Positions 18,586 to 27,732 of a stretch of 64,000 bases of DNA are shown piece after piece. Origin of the DNA: Paraburkholderia unamae (GTDB taxonomy: Bacteria > Pseudomonadota > Gammaproteobacteria > Burkholderiales > Burkholderiaceae). The DNA is taken from positions 1 through 64,000 of the forward strand of contig NZ_QLSU01000019.1 of the NCBI RefSeq assembly GCF_003268775.1, given 5' to 3'. The translations under genes and the position numbers were made by a program. Every line of letters begins with the position of its first letter. Positions within the stretch are counted from its first letter, which is position 1. Below the pieces are notes generated by a model. That model ran no database searches and was not told where the DNA came from. It worked only from the letters and a program-made list of their open reading frames with translations.

Positions 18586-19710
18586 TTATTGTCCGGACTT
18601 CAGCTTCGCCCAGAGGCGGCCTTCCAGCTTCGTGATCTCCTGCGGAAGCGGTTGCACGAGAGTCGTGTTGTCGAGCGCAGTGTCAGTCGGGTAGATCGCG
18701 GTATCCTGTTCAAACCCTGGCTTCAGGAGCGCGCGCGCTGACTTGACCGGCGTCGGATAGGACGTCGTGTTGCTGATCGACGCGCTGACCTTGGGGTCGA
18801 GAATGTAGTTGATCCACTGCATCGCGGCCTGCGCGTGAGGCGCATCCTTGGGTACGGTCATCGTATCGACCCAAAGCAGGCCGCCTTCCTTCAAGGTCGC
18901 GTAGCGGATCTCATACGGCCGCTTCGCTTCCAGCGCGCGCCGGCTCGCCGTGCCGACATCGCCGGAATACCCGAGCGCAATGCAGACGTCGCCGTTGGCG
19001 AGGTCGCTGAGATAACTCGAAGAATTGAATTGCGTGACATACGGGCGAATCTTCTTCAGCACCTCGTACGCGGCCTGGATGTCGCCCGGATTGGTGGTCG
19101 CGGGACTTTTCCTCAGGTACTGCAATGCCGCTGCGAACGCGTCTCCCGGCTGGTCCAGCAAGGAGATGCCGCACGACTTCAATTTGGCGGCGTTGGCCGG
19201 GTCGAAGAGGTAAGCCCAGCTATCCACCACCGTGTTCTCGCCAAGCGCTTTCTTGACGGCCTGCACGTTGTAGCCAATGCCGTCGGTGCCATACGTGTAG
19301 GGCACTGCGTACTGGTTGCCGGTGTCGCCGCCTTCCGCGAGTTTCTTCATCAAGATCGGATCGACGTTCTTGAGGTTCGGAATTTGTGTCTTGTCCAGCG
19401 TCTGGAAGATACCCGCACGCATCTGGCGGATCATGAAGGCGGACGTCGGCACGACCACGTCGTAGCCCGTGTTGCCGGATAGCAGCTTCGTCTGGAGCGT
19501 GTTGTTATCGTCGTAGGTGTCGTAGCGGACGTGGATGCCGGATTGCGTCTGGAAATTCGCAATCGTGTCTTTCGCCAGATAGCTCGACCAGCTATAGACG
19601 TTTAATTCCTTTTCGGCGGCGTGTGCCGGGTGGGCGAGGCCATAGCTTGCCGCCAGTGCGAACGCGAGGACGGTTTGCCGGATTCGTGCGTGCTGCTCTG
19701 AGTTCTTCAT
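18586..19710 (-). CDS. Polyamine-type periplasmic solute-binding protein (PotF-like)
   Basis: A 374-residue periplasmic protein. The signal peptide is IRQTVLAFALAASYGLAHPA with cleavage near AHA. LNVYSWSSYLAKDTIANF, TGYDVVVPTSAFMIRQM and PYTYGTDGIGYN follow the PotF/PotD pattern closely. ATG 19710 is used because an AGAGAAGA sequence precedes it; 31 extra codons upstream in the same frame are unlikely. No permease or ATPase genes are near, so its ABC partner is elsewhere. It lies between a peptidase and a porin gene in one operon. Confidence 0.9.
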   Translation of the reverse strand: MKNSEQHARIRQTVLAFALAASYGLAHPAHAAEKELNVYSWSSYLAKDTIANFQTQSGIHVRYDTYDDNNTLQTKLLSGNTGYDVVVPTSAFMIRQMRAGIFQTLDKTQIPNLKNVDPILMKKLAEGGDTGNQYAVPYTYGTDGIGYNVQAVKKALGENTVVDSWAYLFDPANAAKLKSCGISLLDQPGDAFAAALQYLRKSPATTNPGDIQAAYEVLKKIRPYVTQFNSSSYLSDLANGDVCIALGYSGDVGTASRRALEAKRPYEIRYATLKEGGLLWVDTMTVPKDAPHAQAAMQWINYILDPKVSASISNTTSYPTPVKSARALLKPGFEQDTAIYPTDTALDNTTLVQPLPQEITKLEGRLWAKLKSGQ

Positions 19711-19735
19711 TCGTCTTCTCTGTGGGGGACACGGG

Positions 19736-21772
19736 TCAAGGGTTGTTGCCATGCGTCCGTGGCATCTGTCGGCTAGCGAGGGCGTGGTCAAGGCCGGGCA
19801 CAAGTTCGATGCCCGTTTCGACGCTCATGCTGCAAGTGTCGAGATCGCTTCCATAGGGTTCGGCCACACCACCCAGGCTAGCCGCCAGGAAATGCTCGGC
19901 GATGGCGTAGAAGGAAAGACGCGTCGAGGTCTTTTCGAATTCGTGACCTTCGTCCGGGTACAGCAGATACGTAACCGGTCGTTTGCGGACGGCGAGCGCG
20001 GCTGCGATCGTCGCGGACTGGTCGACCCTCACGCGCGGATCGTTTGTCCCTTGTGCGATCAACAGCGGTTGCGTGATCGCACCGACTCGCGAAATGGGCG
20101 AGCGTTCGTGCAATTCGGCTTCCCCGGCCGCCGAGGCCGGGTCGCCCATGCGCAGCGCGAACTGGGGGCGCTGGAATGTCCACCACGCAGGCATGGCGCC
20201 AAGAAGTGAAACCAGGTTGCTCGGGCCTGCGATATCGACGGCGCAGGCGAACACGCCGGGGGTGAACGCAAGCCCGACGAGCGCCGAATAGCCGCCATAC
20301 GAGAGACCGTAGATCGCGACCTTTTGCGGGTCGGCGATACCCTGGTCTATCGCCCATTGAACGGCGTCGAGGAGATCGTCGTGCATGGCCGCCGACCATG
20401 CGCCGTCGGCGGCTTCCATGAAGGCGTTGCCGAAGCCACACGAGCCGCGGAAATTGATGGACAGCGCCGCGTAGCCCTGCGCCGCAAGCCATTGTGCTTC
20501 CGCGTTGAAACCGAATTCGTCGCGTAGCCACGGGCCGCCATGCACGTTGAGCACGAGCGCCAGTCGCTCGCGCGGGCGGCCGTGGTCGAGGGGCGTATTG
20601 GCGGGCAGCGTCAGATAGCCGGTTATGCGCAGACCGTCGGTGGCGCGGAACTCGATGGCCGTGGTGCTCGCGAGTTCGCGCGCTTCCAGTGTCGGTCGGC
20701 TCGAAAAGAGCCGGGTCAACTGGCGGCGCTCGCGGCTCCAGATCGCGTAGTCGTCGGGGCGATGTTGCGAGGCGATCTGCACCAGCCAGCGCTGGCCATC
20801 CGGCGTTTGCGAAACGATCTTGAACGACGTACCGGCTTGCGCGCCGAGCAACGCGAAATCGATTTCCACTTGCGGCGAACGCACTTCCCACACGCCGACC
20901 AGGGGATCTTCACGCGAGGCCAGAATCGCGCCGGACCCCTGCTCGTCCAGCACATCCACGATGTCGGCAGTGCGTGCTTGCGCCAGTTGGCGTATCGCCC
21001 CTGTCTCGATCTCCACCTCCACCACGTTGGCCAGATCGCTTTGGAACGCATACAGCATGACGAGCGTGCCGCGCGCGGTGACGCTAAGCACCTTCGAACT
21101 GCGCAGCGCCCGCAGCGGTACGGTTAGAAAGGCGCGCGCAGGCGAGGTCGAGAGGTCGAAGTAAGTCGAAGAGCCGTCTTCCGGATTGACGCGCACGGCC
21201 ACTCTCAAGCGCCCGTTGCTGCTAGCGATGAAGTCTGTGTAGCGGGCGTCGTTTTTCAGCACCAGTGTGCGCACGCCTGTCAACAGATCGACGCGATAGA
21301 CGTCGAAATAGCGGCCGTCGCGGGAGTTGAATGCAACCAGCGCTGTGTCCGGCAAGCCGCCCGAAGCCGAAAGAATTTTCGTCTTGACGGCGGGGTCGGC
21401 CGTGAGGTCGCGCATCGCACCGGTCGCGACATCGACGGCATGCAATTGCGTGTGCTCTTCGCCCGCCACGTCTTTCATGACTAGTAGATGGCGGCAATCG
21501 GGTGTCCAGCGATATTCGGATACGCCGCGCCCGCTGAAGAACGTAATCGGCTCGGCGTCGTGTGGCGCGTCGAGCGCTGCGAGCCAGACGTTCGGCGCGC
21601 CGGTCCCGCTGCGTATGAACGACAGCGTCGCGCCGTCGGGGCTGATCTGAAGCGCGCGGCTTTCCTCGTGAGCGAAGAGTTCGCGGCGGCTGACGCGTGC
21701 TGAAGCGTGCATTGCTGCATGGAGCTCGGCATCGTGTGCCGGAAGCCCGGAGAGAGGTTGAGGGGTACTCAC
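19736..21772 (-). CDS. S9-family prolyl oligopeptidase (acylaminoacyl-peptidase-like)
   Basis: A 678-residue serine peptidase. The first 400 residues form a beta-propeller-like part. The C-terminal alpha/beta hydrolase domain has LNVHGGPW, nucleophile GLSYGGYSAL, acid region GTNDPRV and histidine in YPDEGHEF. About 40 residues follow the usual family end. No signal peptide is seen, so it is probably cytosolic. It lies 35 bases after the M20 gene and 25 bases before the binding protein gene. It probably cleaves small peptides or amides brought in by the operon's uptake proteins. Confidence 0.92.
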   Translation of the reverse strand: MSTPQPLSGLPAHDAELHAAMHASARVSRRELFAHEESRALQISPDGATLSFIRSGTGAPNVWLAALDAPHDAEPITFFSGRGVSEYRWTPDCRHLLVMKDVAGEEHTQLHAVDVATGAMRDLTADPAVKTKILSASGGLPDTALVAFNSRDGRYFDVYRVDLLTGVRTLVLKNDARYTDFIASSNGRLRVAVRVNPEDGSSTYFDLSTSPARAFLTVPLRALRSSKVLSVTARGTLVMLYAFQSDLANVVEVEIETGAIRQLAQARTADIVDVLDEQGSGAILASREDPLVGVWEVRSPQVEIDFALLGAQAGTSFKIVSQTPDGQRWLVQIASQHRPDDYAIWSRERRQLTRLFSSRPTLEARELASTTAIEFRATDGLRITGYLTLPANTPLDHGRPRERLALVLNVHGGPWLRDEFGFNAEAQWLAAQGYAALSINFRGSCGFGNAFMEAADGAWSAAMHDDLLDAVQWAIDQGIADPQKVAIYGLSYGGYSALVGLAFTPGVFACAVDIAGPSNLVSLLGAMPAWWTFQRPQFALRMGDPASAAGEAELHERSPISRVGAITQPLLIAQGTNDPRVRVDQSATIAAALAVRKRPVTYLLYPDEGHEFEKTSTRLSFYAIAEHFLAASLGGVAEPYGSDLDTCSMSVETGIELVPGLDHALASRQMPRTHGNNP

Positions 21773-21807
21773 AATCGCCCTTGTATTCGATGAATGGATT
21801 CGGTCAA

Positions 21808-23049
21808 TCAGACAGCGGTGTGCGTTTGGCGGCCGAGATAGCGCTCGACGAGCCTTGACCAGAAGGCCGCGCCGATGGGCAGATTGCGGTCGTTGAAATC
21901 GTAGCGGGGGCTGTGCAGCATGCGGGCCGCTTCGCCTGTGCCGTTGCCGATGCGCAGCAACGCGCCGGGCCTGCGCTGCAGCATGAATGCGAAATCTTCG
22001 CTACCCATGACGAGGGCGGCCTGTTCGACGACGTTGTTTTCGCCGACGAGTTCGCGCGCCACCTCGGCGGCGAAATCGGTTTCTTCACTGCTGTTGACGA
22101 CGGCCGGGTAGCCATCCGTCGTTTGCACGCGGGCAGTCGCACCGTACGACTCGGCCTGCAAGCGCGCGATCGCTTCGATACGTCTGAGCAACAGGGCGCG
22201 CACGCCGTCGTCGAAGGAGCGAACGCTGATGTCGAGCCGCGCGCTGCTGGCAATCACGTTGCTGGCCGTCCCGACGTGCATCGAACCCACGGTGATGACG
22301 GCGGACTGGGCCGGATCGACGTTGCGCGCGACGATGGTCTGTAACGCCATGACGATGCTCGACGCGACGACCACCGGGTCGACGCTCAGGTGCGGTCGGG
22401 CCGAGTGCCCGCCAATTCCTTCGATGTCGATCACGACCTTGTCGAAGGCCGACATGAACGGCCCGCGACGCAGCAGGAACACGCCAGGCTCCGCGCCCGG
22501 GTGATTGTGCATGGCGAATACCGCGTCGCAGGGAAACCGCTCGAACAGCCCCTCTTCGATCATCTGCATGGCGCCGCTTTGCACGCCGTGTTCTTCGGCG
22601 GGCTGAAAGAACAGATGGACCGTGCCGGAAAAATTGCGCGTGGCGGCGAGATGCTGGGCCGCGCCGAGCAACATCGCCATGTGGCCGTCATGGCCGCAGG
22701 CGTGCATCTTTCCCGGCGCCTCGCTCGTGTAAGGCAGTCCCGTCGCTTCGTCGATGGGAAGGGCGTCCATGTCGGTTCTCAGGCCGACGCTGCGCGTGCC
22801 GCCGCCCGCGCTCAGCGTTGCCACCACACCTGTTTTGCCCACGCCGCGCGCGACCTGCCAGCCCCAGCTCTCGAGTTGCCGCGCGGCGTAAGCCGCCGTC
22901 GCATTTTCCTCATACGCCAGTTCGGGGTGGCGATGAAGATGGTGGCGCATCGAACACAGGGTGTCGTGATGTGGCGTCAAATCGGCAATGCGGGTGTAGT
23001 TGCCTGCGAGCGGTGCGGCTTGGGAGGGTGAGGCGAAAGCCTTCTGCAT
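21808..23049 (-). CDS. M20-family amidohydrolase
   Basis: A 413-residue metal-dependent amidohydrolase of the hippurate hydrolase/IAA-amino-acid hydrolase class. RHHLHRHPELAYEE, RTDMDALPI, MHACGHDGHMAMLLGAA and FFQPAEE carry the family metal and catalytic residues; GGHSARPHLSVDP is in the dimerisation domain. Likely cleaves N-acyl amino acids. First gene of a four-gene operon, with a divergent LysR gene 141 bases away as the likely regulator. Confidence 0.93.
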   Translation of the reverse strand: MQKAFASPSQAAPLAGNYTRIADLTPHHDTLCSMRHHLHRHPELAYEENATAAYAARQLESWGWQVARGVGKTGVVATLSAGGGTRSVGLRTDMDALPIDEATGLPYTSEAPGKMHACGHDGHMAMLLGAAQHLAATRNFSGTVHLFFQPAEEHGVQSGAMQMIEEGLFERFPCDAVFAMHNHPGAEPGVFLLRRGPFMSAFDKVVIDIEGIGGHSARPHLSVDPVVVASSIVMALQTIVARNVDPAQSAVITVGSMHVGTASNVIASSARLDISVRSFDDGVRALLLRRIEAIARLQAESYGATARVQTTDGYPAVVNSSEETDFAAEVARELVGENNVVEQAALVMGSEDFAFMLQRRPGALLRIGNGTGEAARMLHSPRYDFNDRNLPIGAAFWSRLVERYLGRQTHTAV

Positions 23050-23190
23050 GTTCGTGCGCTCCGTGCCGTGATGAAGGTTGTGACGGTTTTGTCTTGTTCA
23101 TGGCAGGCCGACTCTAGCAAGGCAAATTTGGCCGGGTAAGATGCTATTTTTTTTACCGTGATTCGAGATTCTTATCTCGGTGGAAACCCT

Positions 23191-24129
23191 ATGAAACCGC
23201 AGCAATTGCAGATCTTCATCGCGGCCGCGCGCCACGGGAGCTTGCGCGCGGCCGCGCGGGAACTGGGCATCACGCAACCCGCCGTGACGCATGCCGTGCG
23301 CGAGCTGGAAGGCGAACTGGACGCACAGTTGCTGGTGCGGAGCATTCGCGGAATCGAATTGACGGCGTGCGGCCTCGCCTTGCTGCCGCGTGCCGAGCAA
23401 CTGGTCGGCGATCTTCAGCGGGCCGTGGACGCCGTGAAGCAGACCAAGGGCGAACTGGTCGGCGCGATCAACATCGCAACCACGCCGTCGATCGCCATGA
23501 CGGTGCTGCCGAGAGCACTTTCACTCTTTCGCCGCTCGATGCCGCTCGTGAAGGTGAATCTGCTGGAATTGCCGGTTCCGGAGGCATTGAGAGGACTGCG
23601 AAACGGTTCACTCGACATAGCCGCGATACACCACGTGCAGGGTCTCGACGACGATCTGGTCGGCACGGCGCTCTTTTCGACGCCGTTTTCCGTGGCGCTG
23701 CGCCGCGATCACCCGCTCGGCCACGCGCGCCATCTGCATCAGTTGATCGACGCCGAATGGATGGTCACGTCGGGGCCGAACGACGTGCCGCATTGTGTGA
23801 TTCACGCGTTGTTCAACATGAACGGGCTGCCCGCGCCCGCCCGACTACTGCGCGTGCCGTCGTCGTTCTCGGTCACGCTGGGCCTGCTTTCGAAAACGGA
23901 TGTGATCGGCTGCGTGACTCAGCCCTTGCTCGACGCGATTGCACCGCTTGGGATTGAGGCTCTGCCGGTGCTCGATGCGCTGCCGACCATCAACGTCAGC
24001 GCGTTGATGCGCAAGGACGTGCTGCCCACGCGCGCCGCCAGTCATTTCCTCGAAGTGTTGCGGGATGCCGCGCGCGCCGAGACTCGCGTGGCGCACGCAC
24101 CTGCCGCCGTGGCCGCCGAGAGCGTTTGA
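23191..24129 (+). CDS. LysR-type transcriptional regulator
   Basis: About 312 residues. The helix-turn-helix is LQIFIAAARHGSLRAAAREL and GITQPAVTHAVRELEGEL. The effector domain starts at ELVGAINIATTPSIAMTVLP. A start at ATG 23191 is preferred; the frame can be extended 11 codons to a GTG. Divergent from the M20-S9-binding-protein-porin operon and so its probable activator. The last 20 residues are Ala-rich and poorly conserved by eye. Confidence 0.9.
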   Translation: MKPQQLQIFIAAARHGSLRAAARELGITQPAVTHAVRELEGELDAQLLVRSIRGIELTACGLALLPRAEQLVGDLQRAVDAVKQTKGELVGAINIATTPSIAMTVLPRALSLFRRSMPLVKVNLLELPVPEALRGLRNGSLDIAAIHHVQGLDDDLVGTALFSTPFSVALRRDHPLGHARHLHQLIDAEWMVTSGPNDVPHCVIHALFNMNGLPAPARLLRVPSSFSVTLGLLSKTDVIGCVTQPLLDAIAPLGIEALPVLDALPTINVSALMRKDVLPTRAASHFLEVLRDAARAETRVAHAPAAVAAESV

Positions 24130-24150
24130 AGCCCCGCACCCCCACGCCTC

Positions 24151-24903
24151 TCACGCGCGAGGAATGCGAAGCACCGCGACCAAACCGCCCTCAACGCGGT
24201 TTTCGAGCCGCAGCGAACCGCGATGACGAATGGCGACATCCTGTGCAATCGCGAGGCCGAGACCGGTGCCGCCGGTTGCCTTGCTGCGTGAGGCGTCGAG
24301 CCGGTAGAACGGCGCGAACACGCGTTCGATCTCTTCTTCGGGAATGCCCGGGCCGCGATCGGCCACGCGGATCTCCACGCCGCTACCGGAATCGCGCACC
24401 GTGATTTGCGCTTGTTCCCCGTAGCGCACCGCGTTGCTCACGAGATTCGTGAGACAGCGCTTCATCGCGAGCGGCTGCGCGTACACCACGCCGCTCACCG
24501 CACCCTCCACTTCCACGCGCTCGTCGCGTTCGATCGCGTCTTCCGCCACCGCGCGCACCAGTGCGTTGATATCGAGCTTGCCATAGGTTTCCACGACTTC
24601 TTCGTTGCGCAGAAAAGAAAGCGTGGCGTCCACCAGTATCGTCATCTCTTCCACGTCGTCGAGCAACTGGTCGTGCAGCGCGCTGCGCTGCGCCGCCCCG
24701 AGCCGCAGCTTCATGCGCGTGAGCGGCGTGCGCATGTCGTGCGAGACGGCGGCGAGGAAGCGGCCGCGCTCGTTGAGTTGCTGACGGATGGCGGCCTGCA
24801 TCTGGTTGCACAACCGCGCGGCGCCGGCAGGCTGTTTTGTCAGCGAGGAAATGGGCGCGATCGCCACGATCAGGCGGGAAGGCGACGTCTGGCGGCTCGA
24901 CAT
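24151..24903 (-). pseudogene. Sensor histidine kinase, 3' fragment
   Basis: The frame ends with the catalytic core of an EnvZ-like histidine kinase: RFLAAVSHDMRTPLTRMKLR (phospho-His box), NLVSNAVRYG (N box), VADRGPGIPEEEIERVF (G1) and TGGTGLGLAIAQ (G2). Recognisable kinase sequence starts only at about NQMQAAIRQQ, around base 24800. The transmembrane, sensor and most HAMP parts are missing. The remaining N-terminal residues are read from the antisense of an unrelated plus-strand fragment, so the gene was cut by a rearrangement. No response regulator gene is adjacent. Confidence 0.85.
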
Positions 24904-25130
24904 GCAGGTCAGTGACGGCCACGCGAGCTACACCTTCGAAGCGCTGGCCGGGCCGATCGTGCGCTTTACGCCGGCCACGCCGCTCACGCCGCTCTCGGGG
25001 CTTCTCGTGCTCGACCCTTACGAGTCAAGCGTGCCGCGCTTCTGGCTGGGCAACTACAACAACCGCCGCGTGGAGTTCGTGCGCGCGGCGCATGCAGAGG
25101 GCGTGCAAGCTATCGCCAGCGCTGCTGGAG
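24836..25130 (+). pseudogene. Unidentified coding fragment
   Basis: On the plus strand a frame with Burkholderia-like codon use reads IATIRREGDVWRLDMQVSDG, then LSGLLVLDPYESSVPRFWLG and VEFVRAAHAEGVQA. It has no clear start of its own and degrades after about 25130. It lies between the kinase fragment and the ilvE fragment, and looks like the inner or 5' part of a gene I do not recognise. Confidence 0.4.
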
Positions 25131-25199
25131 ATGCGATGAAATTCCGGGCAAAAAAGCATGCCAACGATCGGTCGGTGCTCAATGCGGCCGGCGATGCAA

Positions 25200-25490
25200 T
25201 CGTGATAGCCCATTACGGCGGACGACTTCGAGTTGCGCATCGCGCACGGTCGAGAAATCGAACGGTATTTCCATTTCGAAGATCTTGGCCGAGTTGAACA
25301 GGCGCCGCGTGTGATCCTCCAGCCGGAATATCGCGGCGCCACGCGAGGTTTCGTAGGCGCGTACGCCTTCGAATACGGCCATTCCGTAATGCAGCGAATG
25401 GGTGAGGAAGTGCAGTTGCGCGTCTCTCCAGTTCACGAAGGCGCCATCAAGCCAGATCGTTCCGTCACGGTCATGCATGGAAGGTTTCAT
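25200..25490 (-). pseudogene. Branched-chain aminotransferase (IlvE-like), 5' fragment
   Basis: About 95 residues match the N-terminus of class IV branched-chain aminotransferases: DRDGTIWLDGAFVNWRDAQL, LTHSLHYGMAVFEGVRAYET, FRLEDHTRRLFNSAKIFEME. The start ATG at 25490 has GGGAAAGAG upstream and looks intact. After AQLEVVRRNGL the similarity ends and the frame stops a few codons later. The Lys that binds pyridoxal phosphate lies in the lost part, so the fragment cannot be active. Confidence 0.88.
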
Positions 25491-25607
25491 CTCTTTCCCG
25501 GTCGTTGTTGTTAAGCATTCGCGCCGAGTATAGAAATCCCGTCCGGAAGCGTAAATTCACAAATTAAAAAGGCTGATATGCGAAATTCAGATTGCTTGAT
25601 GCACATG

Positions 25608-26261
25608 TCAGGAATCCATACTGACACTCGCTGATTCCGCCGGCCGTGCGCGCGAAAGGTAAGCATTCACTAGCGCAGTGAGTTCCCACCGCAGGACTGG
25701 CGAGGAGAGTTGGCCTTGTCGCGCCGCTTCGTGGACAGCGCCCGCCAAAGCCCCGGAGAGGACTTGCGCGCCGACGCGAACGTGCGCCGCCGTGCCGCCG
25801 GCGTTGGCAATGAACAGCGCCTCATAGGCCTTTCGACATTCGATCTCGAAGCGATCGTGAGCGCTGCGAGAATTGTCGCCGCGCGGGCTCTCTTCCATCA
25901 ACACTCGATGCGCGGCCGGATGACGGCTGTGGACGGCAATCATGCCGTCCACGAGTGCTGCGATGCGGCGCGCTCGCGCGATCTCCGGTCTGGTGGCTGC
26001 TTGCAATACGGCGAGCACCTCGTCGAAGTGCCGCCGACGCACGGCGTCGATCAACGCAATCTTGTCCGGAAAGTATTGATAGAGCGAACCAATGCTCACG
26101 CCGGCCGCCTGAGCCACGGCGTTCGTGGTGAACGACGCCCAGCCACGCTCGCCCAGAATGTGAGCCGCCGCGTCGAGAATGGCGTCGGTCGTCGCCTTCG
26201 AACGTGCTTGTTTCGGCGCTTTGCGCATGGCGCCGGTAGGTCGGGGAATGCGAGTAGCCAT
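25608..26261 (-). CDS. TetR-family transcriptional regulator
   Basis: About 217 residues. The DNA-binding domain is ARSKATTDAILDAAAHILGE, WASFTTNAVAQAAGVSIGSL and YQYFPDKIALIDAV. The C-terminal ligand domain is of the common TetR_C type. Start ATG 26261 is preceded by GGAG; the frame could extend 13 codons. Divergent from the MFS exporter at 26352, with a short palindrome in the 90-base gap, so it probably represses that gene. Confidence 0.92.
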   Translation of the reverse strand: MATRIPRPTGAMRKAPKQARSKATTDAILDAAAHILGERGWASFTTNAVAQAAGVSIGSLYQYFPDKIALIDAVRRRHFDEVLAVLQAATRPEIARARRIAALVDGMIAVHSRHPAAHRVLMEESPRGDNSRSAHDRFEIECRKAYEALFIANAGGTAAHVRVGAQVLSGALAGAVHEAARQGQLSSPVLRWELTALVNAYLSRARPAESASVSMDS

Positions 26262-26283
26262 GTGCGGGCTCCGGTGCGAACAT

Positions 26284-26296
26284 GAGCAATATGCTC
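26284..26296. promoter_or_regulatory. Palindrome GAGCA-ATA-TGCTC
   Basis: A perfect short inverted repeat in the 90-base gap between divergent TetR and MFS genes, 56 bases before the MFS start. Its position fits a TetR operator. Confidence 0.45.
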
Positions 26297-26351
26297 GCAT
26301 TTCCAGCAGCAGTCAGGTTGATTCGCGCGAGCGGCGACCCTGCTTCGGAGA

Positions 26352-27614
26352 ATGACGTTGGAAACGAAAGGGCACGAGATCACGTATCGACGGCTTGACC
26401 TGCATGCGTACCTGGGCCTGCGGTTCCTGGCGGAGGCGTCGTCGATGGCGCTGTCCGTCATGGTTGGCTGGACCGTCTACGACATATCCAGGACACCGCT
26501 TTCGCTCGGCATTGTGGGCATCGTGGAGTTCATTCCCGCCTTGCTGCTAACACTGCCCGCAGGTGAGCTATGCGATCGACTGTCGCCGCGCCCGATTATC
26601 GTTACAAGCCTCGCGCTTGAATGTGTCTGCTCGTTTGCATTCCTTACATTGCACTGGATGCATTGGCGTGCGCTCTGGCTCTTTTATGGCGTGGTGCTGG
26701 CGTCGGGGCTTGCGAAAGCGTTCGCCGAGCCGGCGGTGCAGGCGATGCTGCCGTGTCTCGTGCGGGCAGGGCAGTTGCCGCGCGCGGTTGCTTTCAGTTC
26801 GACGGCCTGGCAGATGGCGGTCGTCCTTGGCCCCGTTGTGGGTGGCCTCGCCTATGCCATCGATCCGGCGCTCGCCTATCTCGGCTGCGCGGCCGCATGG
26901 TTTGCCGCGATGCTGCTCGCCGCGATGCTGCGCGCTCGCCAGGTGGCGTTCAAAGCAAATGCGTCTCAGGGACGGATGGATCGCGTCTGGGCGGGAGTCC
27001 GTTTCGTATGGTCCCAGCCGGTAGTCCTTGGTGCGCTTTCTCTCGACCTGTTCTCCGTGCTGCTGGGCGGTGCGACCGCGCTGCTGCCCGTCTACGCGCG
27101 GGACATCCTGAAGGTGGGCCCCGAGGGTCTGGGAATGCTCCGCAGTGCGCCGGCGATCGGCGCTTGCATCGTAGGGCTGGCGCTGTCACGCTTTCCGCCC
27201 GAACGGCGCGCCGGCTCCAAACTATTTGCCGCCGTGATTGTGTTCGGCATATTCACGGTGGTCTTCGCGTTTGCGCGCTCGCCGGTCGTCGCATGGATCG
27301 CCCTTGCCGTGATTGGCGCGAGTGACATGGTCAGCGTCAACATTCGCACGACACTGATACAACTCGTGACGCCCGACGCCATGCGTGGGCGCGTATCGGC
27401 GGTGAATGCGCTTTTTATCGGCGCTTCGAGCCAGTTGGGCGCGTTCGAATCGGGGGTGGTGGCTGCGCTGCTCGGTGCTATCCCCACCATCGCGCTCGGT
27501 GGTTGCGGGACGATTGTCGTCGCGCTCGCGTGGATGCTGATGTTTCCCGACATGAGAAAAGCGGATCGTCTCGACATGGACCTGAATCGCGAGGGTGTGA
27601 CGAGCGGCGAGTGA
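26352..27614 (+). CDS. MFS transporter (EntS/MFS_3 type exporter)
   Basis: A 420-residue inner-membrane protein with about 12 hydrophobic segments. LRFLAEASSMALSVMVGWTV in helix 1, GLAKAFAEPAVQAMLPCLV and the late ALFIGASSQLGAFESG are characteristic of the EntS-like MFS_3 group that exports siderophores or drugs. Regulation by the divergent TetR protein suggests efflux of a toxic or signal compound. There is no siderophore cluster nearby. Confidence 0.9.
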   Translation: MTLETKGHEITYRRLDLHAYLGLRFLAEASSMALSVMVGWTVYDISRTPLSLGIVGIVEFIPALLLTLPAGELCDRLSPRPIIVTSLALECVCSFAFLTLHWMHWRALWLFYGVVLASGLAKAFAEPAVQAMLPCLVRAGQLPRAVAFSSTAWQMAVVLGPVVGGLAYAIDPALAYLGCAAAWFAAMLLAAMLRARQVAFKANASQGRMDRVWAGVRFVWSQPVVLGALSLDLFSVLLGGATALLPVYARDILKVGPEGLGMLRSAPAIGACIVGLALSRFPPERRAGSKLFAAVIVFGIFTVVFAFARSPVVAWIALAVIGASDMVSVNIRTTLIQLVTPDAMRGRVSAVNALFIGASSQLGAFESGVVAALLGAIPTIALGGCGTIVVALAWMLMFPDMRKADRLDMDLNREGVTSGE

Positions 27615-27732
27615 AGCTTGCATGACACTTTACAAGTGAGCGCGATAGCGACCGACTAGAATGAACTGGCACGCCCGAGCGAACGACGTGCTTCCCGCTT
27701 CGCAAACCCAGTGAGTACGCCGGCGAGATGCG

